From Flammeovirga sp. OC4 (lineage in GTDB: Bacteria; Bacteroidota; Bacteroidia; Cytophagales; Flammeovirgaceae), in NCBI RefSeq assembly GCF_000812565.1, contig NZ_JTAM01000009.1:146526-210525 (forward strand): 64,000 nucleotides of DNA. The letters run 5' to 3'. The notes under the pieces are model-generated. The model saw only the letters and a program-made list of their open reading frames with translations. It was not told the origin of the DNA and made no database searches. The translations under genes and the position numbers were made by a program. This document shows positions 29,901-36,816 of the stretch, one piece after another; position 1 is the stretch's first letter; every line of letters begins with the position of its first letter.

Positions 29901-31413
29901 TGTGGCTCCTGAAGATGGTTTTGATATCACTCATGTAAAGGTTTATTCTTATATTCAGAATATCAATGAATATGTTCGAATCATGATTAGTCAAGGTGGT
30001 GAATTACCTCAGGAAGGCGAAGTACTATTGGATCAGAAATTTCAAATCAGTGAAAAAATTGATGAAGATTGGATGTATTTCGAATTGGCACAACCTTTCC
30101 ATATTCCAGAAGGAGAAACGTTCTTTATAGGAGTAGGGCTACCAGTTACGAATAAGTATATGGGCTTTAATTCTTCCGAAGATAGAGCTTTATTAGACAA
30201 TACCTTTAGTGGTGTGTTCGGAGGAGAAGAGAATAATGGAAAATACAGTTGGTGGCAAGCAGCAGGATACGAGAAGTTTGTATGGAAAATTAGACCATTA
30301 ACAGCAAGTGCTGAAAATAATTGGTTAACCCTTGATCACAAAGAAGGTGTTTTATCAGAAGGTGGACAAGTAGAAGTGACCGCAACAGTTAATGCTTCAG
30401 GTGCAAACCCTGGCTTAAACACTGCATCAATCATTGTTTCATCAAATGATATCAATAACAAGGGTAAGGTTGTAAAAATGAACGTATCAGTAAACGGGCG
30501 TCCAACATTTGAATATACTCCAAATAACTACCAAGATACTTTAAGTGTGATGGAAGATGGAGAATATACATTTACTTATCTTTTTGAAGATCCTGAAGAA
30601 GATCAGATGACCATTCAGATCGATTCAAATGATATACAAAATATCGTGTATCAATTCCAACAAGATGGACCGAATACTGCTTCACTAAAAATCATTACAA
30701 ATTATGAAAGTGAAGGATTATATCACTTACCTGTCTCAGTTATTGATGAATTTGGTAATGTTACCAGAGATACAACATTGATTCAAGTAACACACAAGAA
30801 TAGACCTCCAGTGTTGAACCCTGATTATGCTATCATTAGAATCAATTTAGCGGATACTATTCAAACCGTTACGATTGACCCTTATGAACTGTTCATCGAC
30901 CCTGACGACAACGAAATGCAGTTTTTCGTTAGAAATGACAGTGAAGATGTGATTGATTTAGCATTAGGACAATCTTATATCCACATCACTCCATTAAAAG
31001 AAGGAGTGGGACAGGTGTTATTTGTAGCCCATGATGGTTATGATGATGGTCTTGTGGGATATTTCGTTTATGTTGAAGTCATTGATGATCCTTCAGCAGT
31101 TATGAATTCTACAGATACCAATGGACAACCTATTCATATAGATCTTGGGTCTTTTGATCAATCCACTGTTTACCCTAACCCTGTTACTGATGGCAAAGCA
31201 ATATTGGCCTACAAAGTTGAGAACGATACAGATGTACAACTTGAAGTCGTGAACATCAACGGTAAGAGCGTTTACCAAAAATCTTACACTCAGCAAAAAG
31301 CAGGTATGCATTCTGAATTAATTCCTCTTGCTAACTTACCAAAAGGAGTTTATGTATTGAAGATTAATGTTGACAACGAATATGTCAAGTCCCATAAACT
31401 TCTCATTAAATAA
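23941..31413 (+). CDS. Giant subtilisin-like (S8) secreted serine protease with T9SS sorting domain
   Basis: 2490 residues. A signal peptide ends TFGQ; residues about 20-140 look like an inhibitor-type propeptide. The S8 domain (about 180-500) has the intact triad: D206 in VVDQGVD, H260 in HGTHVAGT and S441 in GTSMACPHVSG, plus oxyanion N370 in FFAAGNTG. A fibronectin-III-like module follows. Then come many beta-sandwich modules, including two copies of an adhesin-like unit (about 735-880 and 1970-2120) and several HYDIN/choice-of-anchor-type repeats (ELENSGSAPVTITSI). Near the end are cadherin-like units and a type A sorting domain (2411-2490, YPNPVTDGKA to GVYVLKINV). It should cross the outer membrane by T9SS and be surface-attached or released. 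A terminator closes the locus. Confidence 0.93.
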   Translation: MKKLMILMFLSIGFIFNTFGQINLPQGEEIVSGKIRVKFTKDAVNASSNMRLSSSNGRVGIAHVDDVNQKTGIYSIKRVFPFSMKHEAKHIEYGLHLWYEIDFDTLIDPYVMIENYKGLAEIDIVKPVYSKININNDSKPVVFKKDAFKTESTSEEEFKFDDPLLTDQWHYINHREIGGEFHIDINLKEGWEIQTGNSDIIVAVVDQGVDPYHEDLSANMWVNEAELNGTPGEDSDGNGYVDDIYGYNFIVPGPITPGDHGTHVAGTVGAVNNNGIGVAGVAGGDGSGNGVKIMSCQVFDYRERDGANFAEAIVYGADNGAVISQNSWGYNTENYYEPEVLEAIRYFVAEAGQYEGSPMKGGVLFFAAGNTGLEQNKYPGAFDEVIAVSALGPSGLPSYYTTYGEWVDIAAPGGDMRNFDQEGGILSTLINNNYGYMEGTSMACPHVSGVAALIISKFGGEDFTADDLKRILLNSAEPFNFSNHDNKFGRGVLNAANALADDNRIPPNAITDLRTSEILHNEVTLEWTVPEDEDSQGPSLFYLAFSTEEITDENFNQQLIFGIENYLAEGDTVRIRFNQLLKESEYWFALKSADQFTNISDISNILKVTTVDEPHFMSSTDQIYVSIDVKEKTTAEAPLEFSNVGDGTVYWAAVVTNEHNYHEEFGIESQSTAAVAQTEVNKVLSMPLNYNNEVSLNTVEQTAEFATSEDVGDVGEGVLHSNEHWKNDVTEFTSGMSYELYEGPSIIVGSGNPNSGLIYATRFHIPYDYEFNLTHIELGMLPTVSDKPFFIEVRKGGYRNFLESELVYTQEYYPDTTGVMKYYRMPLYEPQFFEENETFWTVIHFPKEIERPMLLQFGFIPSEVDNFLISRDNGRTYESAVNLSGRSTIPLLRVLSTGNNGSFVFIDPVSGKVQSGETEAVNATIDAQSLTNGQHLASLGIRTNDVHKPVVNIEVKVDVSGQDPEIDLSKQYELNCFTNVETEHEIELVNSGFGDFVIREYEIDGHIITLEDSLVVGAKSTQNFTFDFSSESNGIFRKDLILHSDNSQISIPLTISSVVPPNINAVLEATAFDINYGEQKDVTLTLENTGSQADLEYDLTAYSQLALKGGVLPQPLEYSIKTKPFDGELWDEINQIGQSMDTEKTLETYDFGMEFPFFDQMLSKIELSNTARLFFYNFMACVPLKFEDGFQRAVVMKYHSYGDKFVISMHTNHVIYSDSKFNVTNANLKYQIVFHRNGLIEYNYLNVEDIKPETRYRVYTLGFLVTDTLMYKDFDDEPLTNGTTVAFEPNSDINMVYDITPSKGIITPGGSVDLKVTLDPEFNKQINGSYENTIVVKSNTVAGSTEVPFKVNVLGLSEMQASDSLVFNDVKIGLDRRGFIELENSGSAPVTITSISSTNSSFSFDEELLDTEIKGQSNYPLPILFTPNSTNVEEGKLNIIFNDGTITQTSLLGNGINDADFSHNLPSEIVVDASIGELINYDVFIQNESEGVDFEYVIQEGLFTELNNESIQDDFDSTTYGFMQDDFGYTWHTSNTENDFYRWENLSNEKVLPLVDGKPVEIELPFEFPFYGEKYSSIWVSIHGMASVLPMEEDYLYQSFVKDDGVSGIIAPFWSYLQYSGTDSVFYKLTDESLVVQWNDIIGKDATSSPGILSFGFEILKDGRIYFHYKKLENWGGLLRYGLESPDEKYTLQDEDVIIVNQSFLKDRSSIAIVPPIHHKVGIDSKDSYQLSLNTSRYNYSGTYVDTLRVRTNSEIKPLIEVPVQVNLTGTPELSILNNVDFDEVVFEENLIISEKIQLMNSGNNDIEVSKITTTDLENVEFFDEAGNKMIMNSSGVLLAPITIAPWEVVDIAFTLPISEQSDLNGKVNFINTTGEKSATITAYLVDSPIFNWDATDQELSLRSTDTTTYSFNIDNEGTSKLKYSIVPAVLPEIDPTLIPGVIDEIGEIKTTNGLAVDSLALDWSEEADGVFTPFVVGAQLAFANRFVAPEDGFDITHVKVYSYIQNINEYVRIMISQGGELPQEGEVLLDQKFQISEKIDEDWMYFELAQPFHIPEGETFFIGVGLPVTNKYMGFNSSEDRALLDNTFSGVFGGEENNGKYSWWQAAGYEKFVWKIRPLTASAENNWLTLDHKEGVLSEGGQVEVTATVNASGANPGLNTASIIVSSNDINNKGKVVKMNVSVNGRPTFEYTPNNYQDTLSVMEDGEYTFTYLFEDPEEDQMTIQIDSNDIQNIVYQFQQDGPNTASLKIITNYESEGLYHLPVSVIDEFGNVTRDTTLIQVTHKNRPPVLNPDYAIIRINLADTIQTVTIDPYELFIDPDDNEMQFFVRNDSEDVIDLALGQSYIHITPLKEGVGQVLFVAHDGYDDGLVGYFVYVEVIDDPSAVMNSTDTNGQPIHIDLGSFDQSTVYPNPVTDGKAILAYKVENDTDVQLEVVNINGKSVYQKSYTQQKAGMHSELIPLANLPKGVYVLKINVDNEYVKSHKLLIK

Positions 31414-31434
31414 TATTGAATTGGATAATACAGC

Positions 31435-31469
31435 AAATGCACTAAGTTTTCTTAGTGCATTTCTTTTTT
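31435..31469 (+). terminator. Intrinsic terminator of the protease/SusCD locus
   Basis: A perfect 12-bp stem (31435-31446 with 31451-31462), TTTT loop, then CTTTTTT ending near 31469. Confidence 0.92.
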
Positions 31470-31661
31470 CATTTGAATTGGAATAGCAAATACACAATAA
31501 ATTAAATATCTGTAGTGCTTTCCTTGGCCTTGAAGGGTAAAGCGTGAAGAGTTTCATAGAATGAGCCGTTTGAATCATTTAGACGAAAGGAATGGAATTT
31601 AGCTTTTGATTTCTAAGCCTTGAGGCTGTTTAAAAGTTGACGGATATTTCGTTTACAATGC
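31470..31661. other. Gene-free stretch with a sequence resembling an insertion sequence terminus
   Basis: The gap between the protease and the DUF151 gene is 318 bp including two terminators. The part from 31470 to 31661 has no supportable gene. GAGGCTGTTTAAAAGTTGA at 31622-31640 matches the repeat at the right window edge (63977-63995) in 15 of 19 positions. It may be a decayed terminal repeat or a dispersed intergenic element; no transposase fragment is recognisable. Confidence 0.35.
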
Positions 31662-31703
31662 AAAAAAAAGACAGTACCAAACCAAGCGTTTAGTACTGTC
31701 TTT
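31662..31703 (-). terminator. Intrinsic terminator of the DUF151 nuclease gene
   Basis: On the minus strand an 11-bp perfect stem (31703-31693 with 31677-31667) with a 15-nt loop runs into a T8 tract. Confidence 0.88.
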
Positions 31704-31731
31704 AATATATCGTTAATCTAGTAAGATTAGA

Positions 31732-32385
31732 TTATTGTCTCTTCGTAATTTCGTCTCTTAATTGAGCAGCTTTCATATAATCTTCTTCGTCAATTGCCTT
31801 TTGGAGCATTTTATTAAGTTGATCTAATGAAACAGAAGAAAGGTCTCCACCACTTGACTCAGAAACAACACTACTTTCATCTTCCTCTTCAACACCTTCA
31901 AAGTCTTCAATCTCTAGATCATCATCTTCCTCAAGTTCATCCTCAATATGATCTACTTCATCTTGTTCCAATTCTTCAACTTGAATGCCAGCTTCACCCA
32001 TAATATTCTCATAAGCATAAATAGGGGCGTTGAAACGGATTCCAATAGCTACAGCGTCAGAAGGACGAGAATCTAAAACAATTTCCTCTCCATCGGCAGT
32101 GATAATATGAATGTCAGCATAAAAAACTCCTTCTTTCAAATTAGAAATCTGAATATGATTAATTGATGCTCCTAATTTTAATGCGAAGTTTTTAAACAAG
32201 TCGTGGGTCATTGGTCTGTTAGATGAAATTTTTTCGATCTCCAATGCAATAGCTTGTGCTTCAAACATACCAATAATAATTGGTAGTCTTCTATTTCCAT
32301 GTTTCTCTCCAAGTACCAGAGCAAATGAACCATGCGAAGTATGGCTAGCTGATAGCCCTAATATTTCTAATCTTACTTTATTCAA
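31732..32385 (-). CDS. Bifunctional nuclease (DUF151/BFN) family protein with C-terminal UVR motif
   Basis: 217 residues. Residues 1 to about 140 match the BFN/DUF151 domain (LPIIIGMFEAQAIALEIEK, RPMTHDLF, DSRPSDAVAIGIRF). A strongly acidic linker of Asp/Glu runs from about 140 to 180. The C-terminal ~35 residues are a UVR (UvrB/UvrC-type) helix pair (LNKMLQKAIDEEDYMKAAQL, RDEI). Members of this family have reported RNase/DNase activity and occur throughout Bacteroidota; the exact target is unknown. A minus-strand TAGATTTG box lies 24 bp upstream, suggesting a short leader. Confidence 0.88.
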   Translation of the reverse strand: MNKVRLEILGLSASHTSHGSFALVLGEKHGNRRLPIIIGMFEAQAIALEIEKISSNRPMTHDLFKNFALKLGASINHIQISNLKEGVFYADIHIITADGEEIVLDSRPSDAVAIGIRFNAPIYAYENIMGEAGIQVEELEQDEVDHIEDELEEDDDLEIEDFEGVEEEDESSVVSESSGGDLSSVSLDQLNKMLQKAIDEEDYMKAAQLRDEITKRQ

Positions 32386-32408
32386 GACGTTTTTTATTAA
32401 TTTCTACA

Positions 32409-32416
32409 CAAATCTA
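32409..32416 (-). promoter_or_regulatory. Candidate promoter -7 element of the DUF151 gene
   Basis: TAGATTTG on the minus strand, an exact TAnnTTTG match, ends 23 bp before the start codon at 32385. Confidence 0.5.
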
Positions 32417-32434
32417 AACATTCTAAGCAAAAAT

Positions 32435-33607
32435 CTAAATTGAATTTTGCTGACTTAGCTGTTTTATCGCAATATCTAGCTCATCCATAGTGTCTACTTC
32501 ACTCAAAGTTTGTTCAGAAAGTGGAGTAATTAATTTAATATTGGCATCTTCAATCACTTCTCTCAAACTCTTTTTACCAAAAGCTAAAGCTTGTAATAAA
32601 TGTAAATAAGCTCTTGGTTCCCAAATTCCTAATAGGGGTTGAGGGTCACCTGTATTTGTCGATTTATACAATGTAGCCACTTTTGTAGGATCCCTTTGTT
32701 CTATTAAATGCATAATAGTTTTATCATCAACAAAAGGTAAATCTACAGCAACGGTTATCCAAGCTGCATTGGGGTTATGCCTAAAAGCAGTAAGAAGTGC
32801 ACCGAATGGGCCTAAATTTAAAAAAGTATCGGGTAGTAAATTCAACTGATCAGAAAAAGTATTGACCTGATCAGGTCTACAAGACATATAAGAAGCATTG
32901 GTGTACCTCGAAAGGATTTCTTTCATATGAAAACGTTGTTCCTTTCCATGGTAATTGATCTTTGCTTTATCTTTGCCTCCCATTCTTTTTCCTCTACCAC
33001 CAGCAAGAAGTAATCCATTGATCTGACCTACGTCTGCCTTTATCTTGCTTTCAATAACTTGACAAATATGATGTATTTTTTCAATAGGGAAAGCCGGTTT
33101 CTGAAGAATATTATGGATGCGTTCTTGCAAAATCTCTGGAATATCAGCCTCAGTAGTTCCATCTGCATAAATAATACAAAGAACATTACTTAGTCGGCTA
33201 ATTTTTCGACTAATTTTCGAGGTGTTTTCCTTATCGATGATAAGAATCTGCTTTGATGCTTTAAAATGATTACCATTAATGAACGCTACATCGATATCAT
33301 TTAACACGACATGTCTTTCATTGACACTTAAAGCTTTCTTTACATCAATTCTAGAAAATGTAATTTTATCAATTATCTCAACTCTCGATTTATGAGATAA
33401 TGAAGTCTGAGAATCTACACCCAGTTCTTTTTCAAGTTCCGAGAATTGATGATCACAATCAATGTAACCAATGTTCCAATTTTTAGACAAACTCTCTGTC
33501 AACCTAAAAATCAGCTCCTTTATTTTACTGGAAGAAGTACCTAAAAAAGCAACTTCAGTTCTACAGAACCTTCCAACTTTTGGACGTACTAAATCGTTAT
33601 CCTGCAT
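32435..33607 (-). CDS. MobA-like nucleotidyltransferase fused to a degenerate MobB-like domain
   Basis: 390 residues. The C-terminal half (from about residue 195) is a MobA/NTP-transferase domain with the nucleotide loop GLLLAGGRGKRMGGKDKA, a magnesium-binding VAVDLPFVDD and the DPQPLLGIW segment. MobA attaches GMP to molybdopterin to make the guanine dinucleotide cofactor. The N-terminal half resembles MobB in length and order (a leading beta strand AFLGTSSSKIKELIFRL, then IGYIDCDHQF). The Walker A loop has decayed: GTSSSK stands where GxxGxGKT is expected. Nucleotide binding there is doubtful. No other molybdenum cofactor gene lies nearby. Confidence 0.75.
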   Translation of the reverse strand: MQDNDLVRPKVGRFCRTEVAFLGTSSSKIKELIFRLTESLSKNWNIGYIDCDHQFSELEKELGVDSQTSLSHKSRVEIIDKITFSRIDVKKALSVNERHVVLNDIDVAFINGNHFKASKQILIIDKENTSKISRKISRLSNVLCIIYADGTTEADIPEILQERIHNILQKPAFPIEKIHHICQVIESKIKADVGQINGLLLAGGRGKRMGGKDKAKINYHGKEQRFHMKEILSRYTNASYMSCRPDQVNTFSDQLNLLPDTFLNLGPFGALLTAFRHNPNAAWITVAVDLPFVDDKTIMHLIEQRDPTKVATLYKSTNTGDPQPLLGIWEPRAYLHLLQALAFGKKSLREVIEDANIKLITPLSEQTLSEVDTMDELDIAIKQLSQQNSI

Positions 33608-33647
33608 AAGATCTTTGGTTTATTCTCTGTAAAGTTACAAACATTGA

Positions 33648-36077
33648 CTATAGGTGCAAAATCATTTTCACGTTGAAAAATCTTTGCGATAATGTATTCG
33701 GAACAGCATATTGAGTACCATCATATGTCGATACCCAAGTATGAGAAATCACATTGTTATTCCCCAATACATTTAATATTTCAACCCCAATAGAAAGATT
33801 TTTCAAGAACTCTTCACTAGGGTTTTCAGCTTGCTTATTTAAAGCTATGATTTTTTGAAAACCAACATCCAACCTCATATAATCATTTCCTCCACTAAAA
33901 GAATTTCTTAATTCTGGATTGTTAGGAGGGCCAAAAGGAAGACCTGATCCATACATAAATCTCAAATTCATTCTCATAGTTGGGTTATTAGGTAAATGAT
34001 CTTGGAAGAACATCGTAAATGTTACTCTTTGATCGGTAGGTCTTCTAATATATCCGCGTGGATCTCCGTCCACTTTTTCTTTTGTACTCATCACACTGAG
34101 CGATACCCAAGACTGAGTCCCAGGAATAAACTCACCACTTAAACGTGTATCAATTCCGACAGCATAAGCTTCTGCTTCGTTTTCTCCAGAATATCGAATT
34201 CTAATATTATCGACATCATAAGGAACCACATTCCACATCTGCTTATAATAAACTTCTGATATCAATTTAAAAGGACGTCCCCATTGTTCAAAATTATAAT
34301 CAATACCACCAATGAAATGCATTGAACCTTGGGCTTTCAAATTCAAATTGAGTGTACCATCAGGTCTTCTCATTTCTCTGTAGAATGGAGGCTGATAATA
34401 AATACCTGATGCAAATGAGAATACTATATCCTTTTCCCACTCCGGCCTAAATGTATATTGTAAACGTGGGCTAACATTCAATTCTTCATTGATGGACCAA
34501 AATGTACCTCTTAAGCCTAACGTGAAACGGTGAAGTTCATTATTAGAAAGATAAGAACTCTGTAAATAGGCTGAATAACGCTGAGATGTGATGTGGTTCA
34601 CGGCTTGTAATTGATCTTCCACTGATATTACATAATCTGCAGAATCTTTTACCTTATACTCATTCAAATTGTCTTCAATGTCTTCAAACTTTGCTTGAAA
34701 ACCTAATTCAGTCTTCCAGTTTTGATTATGCTCATATACATTTCGGTTTTCAATGATAAACACATTACCTTTTAAAGTGTTCCTCGAATACTGAAATTCA
34801 CCACCTAATCCTTTTTCAGTGACATTTCCTGTAATTCCATTTTCTAAATCTTGTAAATCACTAATTCTATAACCACTTTCCAGATTACTTCTCTCTCTTT
34901 CTTGTGTGATCATAGCCGACGCAATCAAGTTACTTGTCAGGCTTGGATTGAAAGTATGAATCAATTTCACTCCGCCTTGGAAAGTATCATAATCCAACTG
35001 TTCCTTACCTTCAAAACCAATGGTAAGGTTATTAATTCCTTCTCCAGTTTGGAAGTTGGTACTACGAGTAGAAGGGAAGACGCTATATCTATTGGCTCCA
35101 TAGGAGAGAATCGCATCAATAAATGTTCTTCCATATTTTTCTTTCCCCGAAATATCAAAACTTAAATAAGACTGTACATCACCAAATCTTGGTTTATATT
35201 CTCCTTGAGTTTGTAAAGTACTTAATAGGTATTCAGTCGATTTATAACGTGCACCAATAATGGCAGAATGTTTTTTATTTTTCGAAGCTCCCTCCAGAGT
35301 AAGTGACCCACCAAGCAAAGACGCTTCTAGGGTACCTCCAAAATCAACAGGCCTTTTGTATTTAATGTTCAATGATGAAGAAAGTTTATCACCATACTTT
35401 GCTTCCCAGCCTCCTGACGAAAACTCAATAGCTTCCACCATATTAGTATTGACAAAGCTCAGGCCTTCTTGTTGTCCTGCTCTAGCAATAAAAGGCCTAT
35501 AAATTTCTATATTATTGACGTAAACTAAATTCTCATCAAAGCTACCTCCACGTACAGAATAATCAGAAGATAGCTCATTGTTAGAAGCAATACCAAGAGC
35601 ACCCGATGCTACCAATTGTTGGGTAAACTCACCATAACCAACTGGTATTTCTCTTAAGTCTTCACCTTTTACAAAAACAGTACTTGCTTTATCTCTTAAT
35701 TCTTTTTGCGTTTTATCACTAGAAACCTCAACTTCTTTCAAATGATAGATTTGTTTAAATAATCTTGCATCAAGTGTTCTGATTTCATTTTCAGATAATC
35801 TAATCTCAAATGCTCTAGGAGAAAAATTAGGGTGTGAAAAGAAAATTGTGATGGTAGAATCAGCAGGTAAAGTAAGAATATACCCTCCTTTATCATTGGT
35901 CAGGTAAAAATTTTGTTTGTTTTTGCCTTCTTGAACAATTGCAGATCGAATAGGCATTCCTACTGAATCTATCAAAACTCCTCGCAAAGTAGCTGTCTGA
36001 GCTTTTAAATCTTGGGCAGCTCCAGCAAGTAAAACGAGTAATAGGACACAAAAAGATAGACTAAGTTTTTTTAGCAT
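33648..36077 (-). CDS. TonB-dependent outer membrane receptor (non-SusC type)
   Basis: 809 residues. A signal peptide (VLLAGAAQDLKAQ) is followed by a carboxypeptidase-regulatory-like domain (TATLRGVLIDSVGMPI), a plug with YSVRGGSFDENLVYVNNIEI and a beta barrel ending in an aromatic-rich strand (RFFNVKMILHL). The size and the lack of SusC plug hallmarks suggest a receptor for a small ligand such as a siderophore, vitamin or peptide; the cargo cannot be named. No substrate-binding partner adjoins. The next minus-strand gene downstream, the MobA-like fusion, is 40 bp away with no terminator between, so co-transcription is possible. Confidence 0.88.
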   Translation of the reverse strand: MLKKLSLSFCVLLLVLLAGAAQDLKAQTATLRGVLIDSVGMPIRSAIVQEGKNKQNFYLTNDKGGYILTLPADSTITIFFSHPNFSPRAFEIRLSENEIRTLDARLFKQIYHLKEVEVSSDKTQKELRDKASTVFVKGEDLREIPVGYGEFTQQLVASGALGIASNNELSSDYSVRGGSFDENLVYVNNIEIYRPFIARAGQQEGLSFVNTNMVEAIEFSSGGWEAKYGDKLSSSLNIKYKRPVDFGGTLEASLLGGSLTLEGASKNKKHSAIIGARYKSTEYLLSTLQTQGEYKPRFGDVQSYLSFDISGKEKYGRTFIDAILSYGANRYSVFPSTRSTNFQTGEGINNLTIGFEGKEQLDYDTFQGGVKLIHTFNPSLTSNLIASAMITQERERSNLESGYRISDLQDLENGITGNVTEKGLGGEFQYSRNTLKGNVFIIENRNVYEHNQNWKTELGFQAKFEDIEDNLNEYKVKDSADYVISVEDQLQAVNHITSQRYSAYLQSSYLSNNELHRFTLGLRGTFWSINEELNVSPRLQYTFRPEWEKDIVFSFASGIYYQPPFYREMRRPDGTLNLNLKAQGSMHFIGGIDYNFEQWGRPFKLISEVYYKQMWNVVPYDVDNIRIRYSGENEAEAYAVGIDTRLSGEFIPGTQSWVSLSVMSTKEKVDGDPRGYIRRPTDQRVTFTMFFQDHLPNNPTMRMNLRFMYGSGLPFGPPNNPELRNSFSGGNDYMRLDVGFQKIIALNKQAENPSEEFLKNLSIGVEILNVLGNNNVISHTWVSTYDGTQYAVPNTLSQRFFNVKMILHL

Positions 36078-36201
36078 AATTGCAAAAAACGGTATTAAAA
36101 AATTACAATACTTAAAATAAAGTACATCTAAAAATTAATCTAATTTAGTGAAATTAAAATCTAGTTTACATTTTACACGTAATTTATCTAAAAAGTTAAG
36201 T

Positions 36202-36209
36202 TATTTTTG
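36202..36209 (+). promoter_or_regulatory. Candidate promoter -7 element of the DUF7832-like gene
   Basis: TATTTTTG is an exact TAnnTTTG match, 56 bp before the ATG at 36266. Confidence 0.45.
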
Positions 36210-36265
36210 CTTTTTATATTTATATTAAATTCACGTTACGAACTTAATTAATTAAAAAAGAGATA

Positions 36266-36688
36266 ATGAATAGCAATATTGTCGATAATGTACGAAATTA
36301 TTTTGGTTCAGAATTTCCCGAAGAAGTGGCATTGGATCAAGCTTATCTTCATATGGGTATATTCATGGGTTGGGTAATCAAAATGGACTTATATAGCGAT
36401 GATTATGAGGATGAATATGGCGCTCAGATTATACACTTCATGAACAACGAGATTTCACCAATTATTCTAGCAGCTACACTCGATGGCATTATCGATTATT
36501 CACTTTTCAGAGAAACATTGAAACCCTTTGTAAGATCTTATTATGGGGGAGGACAATATTTGATGGATTACCAAAAAACATTGTCTGAGGGATTAAACTC
36601 AATGTTTCATGTAAAAGACAGTTCGGAGAATTTTGACACTATGAAAATGGTCATCTCCAACCGATACCAAGACTGGCTCACTTCTTAA
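36266..36688 (+). CDS. Small acidic protein, DUF7832-like
   Basis: 140 residues with no signal peptide. The early segment AYLHMGIFMGWVIKMDLYSD resembles the AATHIGxFLAWCI signature of DUF7832 proteins, and the end has an YYGGGQYLMDYQKTL motif in the expected place. The family is of unknown function and is widespread as single genes, sometimes near toxin-immunity islands. Here it precedes tamB by 128 bp, with a T-rich gap but no hairpin, so readthrough into tamB is possible. Confidence 0.45.
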   Translation: MNSNIVDNVRNYFGSEFPEEVALDQAYLHMGIFMGWVIKMDLYSDDYEDEYGAQIIHFMNNEISPIILAATLDGIIDYSLFRETLKPFVRSYYGGGQYLMDYQKTLSEGLNSMFHVKDSSENFDTMKMVISNRYQDWLTS

Positions 36689-36816
36689 TCACTCCTTTTT
36701 TTGACTTTTTTTTTAGAATACTTTTTATTTCACCTTTTAAATTGTGTCTACTTCCAATATTTAAGTAATTTTAGACTTACTTTTAAAATACAGATCACAA
36801 TTTCCTCCATTCGATA

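Noticed and set aside
24875..31311. Long open frames antisense to the protease gene
   Set aside because: They carry no recognisable domains, and the sense frame explains the region completely with domains and an intact catalytic triad.
31336..31578. 80-codon minus-strand frame overlapping the protease 3' end and its terminator
   Set aside because: It crosses a strong terminator hairpin, has unusual composition and no recognised family; more likely part of intergenic or relic DNA.
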